Positions 5,294 through 5,489 of a DNA stretch of 5,489 nt are shown piece after piece (position 1 is the first letter of the stretch; the number at the start of each line of letters is the position of its first letter). Made by a program: the position numbers and the translations under genes. The stretch covers positions 1 through 5,489 of the forward strand of contig JAITAX010000185.1 of NCBI GenBank assembly GCA_031283865.1, read 5' to 3'. The stretch is from Eubacteriales Family XIII. Incertae Sedis bacterium (lineage in GTDB: Bacteria; Bacillota; Clostridia; Peptostreptococcales; Anaerovoracaceae). The notes beneath the pieces were generated by a model. That model was not told the DNA's origin, searched no databases, and worked only from the letters and a program-made list of their open reading frames with translations.

Positions 5294-5489
5294 TCCTCTT
5301 CACCTCCGGAAAGGGGGGCCGTCATGGTGATGACGTCTCCCGCGGGGCAGACGCGCCTGCACGTGCCGCAGCCGACGCACAGGGAGTGGTCCACCTCGAT
5401 ATAACCGCATTTCATGCAGCGGCGCGCGTCCGCTTCAAATGCATTTAGGGGCGCGCCGAGCTGCACCTCGTCAAAGGAAGCGAGAGCCT
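5290..5489 (-). CDS. Partial C-terminus of a [4Fe-4S] oxidoreductase, glutamate-synthase-small-subunit-like
   Basis: Only the last 65 codons and the TGA stop (5292-5290) lie in the window; the frame stays open to the right edge. The visible part contains FDEVQLGAP (residues 5-13 of the fragment), then EADARRCMKCG (18-28), then the [4Fe-4S] motif CVGCGTCRRVCP (37-48, cysteines 37, 40, 43 and 47). An EVxLG stretch, an Ala/Arg-rich helix ending in RCxxCG, and a single CxxCxxCxxxCP near the end are typical of NAD(P)H-dependent GltD-like FAD/Fe-S oxidoreductases of anaerobes. A simple ferredoxin is possible but would need a start outside the window or a poorly supported internal ATG. Its stop overlaps the start of the flavoprotein gene (ATGA), and its last codons hold that gene's ribosome site. 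It is likely the electron donor of the operon, but the catalytic part is not visible. Confidence 0.75.
   Translation of the reverse strand, partial: ALASFDEVQLGAPLNAFEADARRCMKCGYIEVDHSLCVGCGTCRRVCPAGDVITMTAPLSGGEEE
5303..5307 (-). promoter_or_regulatory. Shine-Dalgarno site inside the upstream Fe-S gene
   Basis: GGAGG (5307-5303, in the context GGAGGTGA) lies 9 bases before the ATG at 5293-5291. It sits within the final codons of the Fe-S gene, which supports coupled translation of the two proteins. Confidence 0.8.

Noticed and set aside
4049..5404. A 451-codon open frame on the plus strand, opposite the geranylgeranyl-reductase-like gene
   Set aside because: It is antisense to a well-supported flavoprotein and to the Fe-S gene, has no recognisable domain, and shows the same Arg/Ala/Val bias as other antisense frames here.
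5290..5417. A free-standing small ferredoxin starting at the internal ATG near 5415
   Set aside because: No Shine-Dalgarno site precedes that ATG, it would cut through the RCxxCG motif, and the frame is open to the window edge with GltD-like sequence upstream.

Overview
The window is a compact, one-directional gene cluster on the minus strand, so transcription runs from high to low coordinates. Five protein genes were found: four complete and one cut by the right edge. Coding density is high, base composition is GC-rich, and Shine-Dalgarno sites are strong (GGAGGTGA, AAAGGAGG, AAAGGGGG). A textbook sigma-70/sigma-A promoter sits in front of the regulator. Together with the anaerobic-style iron-sulfur flavoproteins this suggests a GC-rich anaerobic bacterium, perhaps a clostridial Bacillota. 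That assignment is inference only: there is no marker gene in the window.

Layout in transcription order. (1) 5489-5290: the C-terminal end of an iron-sulfur protein, probably an FAD/NAD(P)H oxidoreductase of the glutamate-synthase-small-subunit type. Its stop overlaps the next start by 4 bases (ATGA). (2) 5293-4160: a geranylgeranyl-reductase/FixC-like flavoprotein. (3) 4159-4074: an 86-base gap with a perfect 12-bp GC hairpin. (4) 4073-1395: an 892-residue fusion of a phytoene-desaturase/retinol-saturase-like FAD enzyme, a ferredoxin-NAD(P)H-reductase module and a plant-type [2Fe-2S] domain. (5) 1357-1058: a 99-residue beta-rich protein of unknown function with an internal repeat. (6) 1057-886: a regulatory gap with direct repeats, a perfect consensus promoter and a 9-bp inverted repeat. 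(7) 885-79: a MerR-family activator with a GyrI/BmrR-like ligand domain. The last 78 bases hold no gene and no clear terminator.

How the genes may work together (inference). Two of the flavoproteins belong to families that act on C=C bonds of isoprenoids or polyenes. Each is next to, or fused with, a dedicated electron-delivery module (Fe-S protein; FNR plus [2Fe-2S]). A MerR regulator with a multidrug-type ligand domain would suit induction by a lipophilic small molecule, and the 99-residue protein could bind the substrate. The cluster therefore looks like a reductive, NAD(P)H-fed system for modifying a hydrophobic unsaturated compound. The substrate cannot be read from the sequence. The main promoter of the operon lies outside the window, beyond position 5489.
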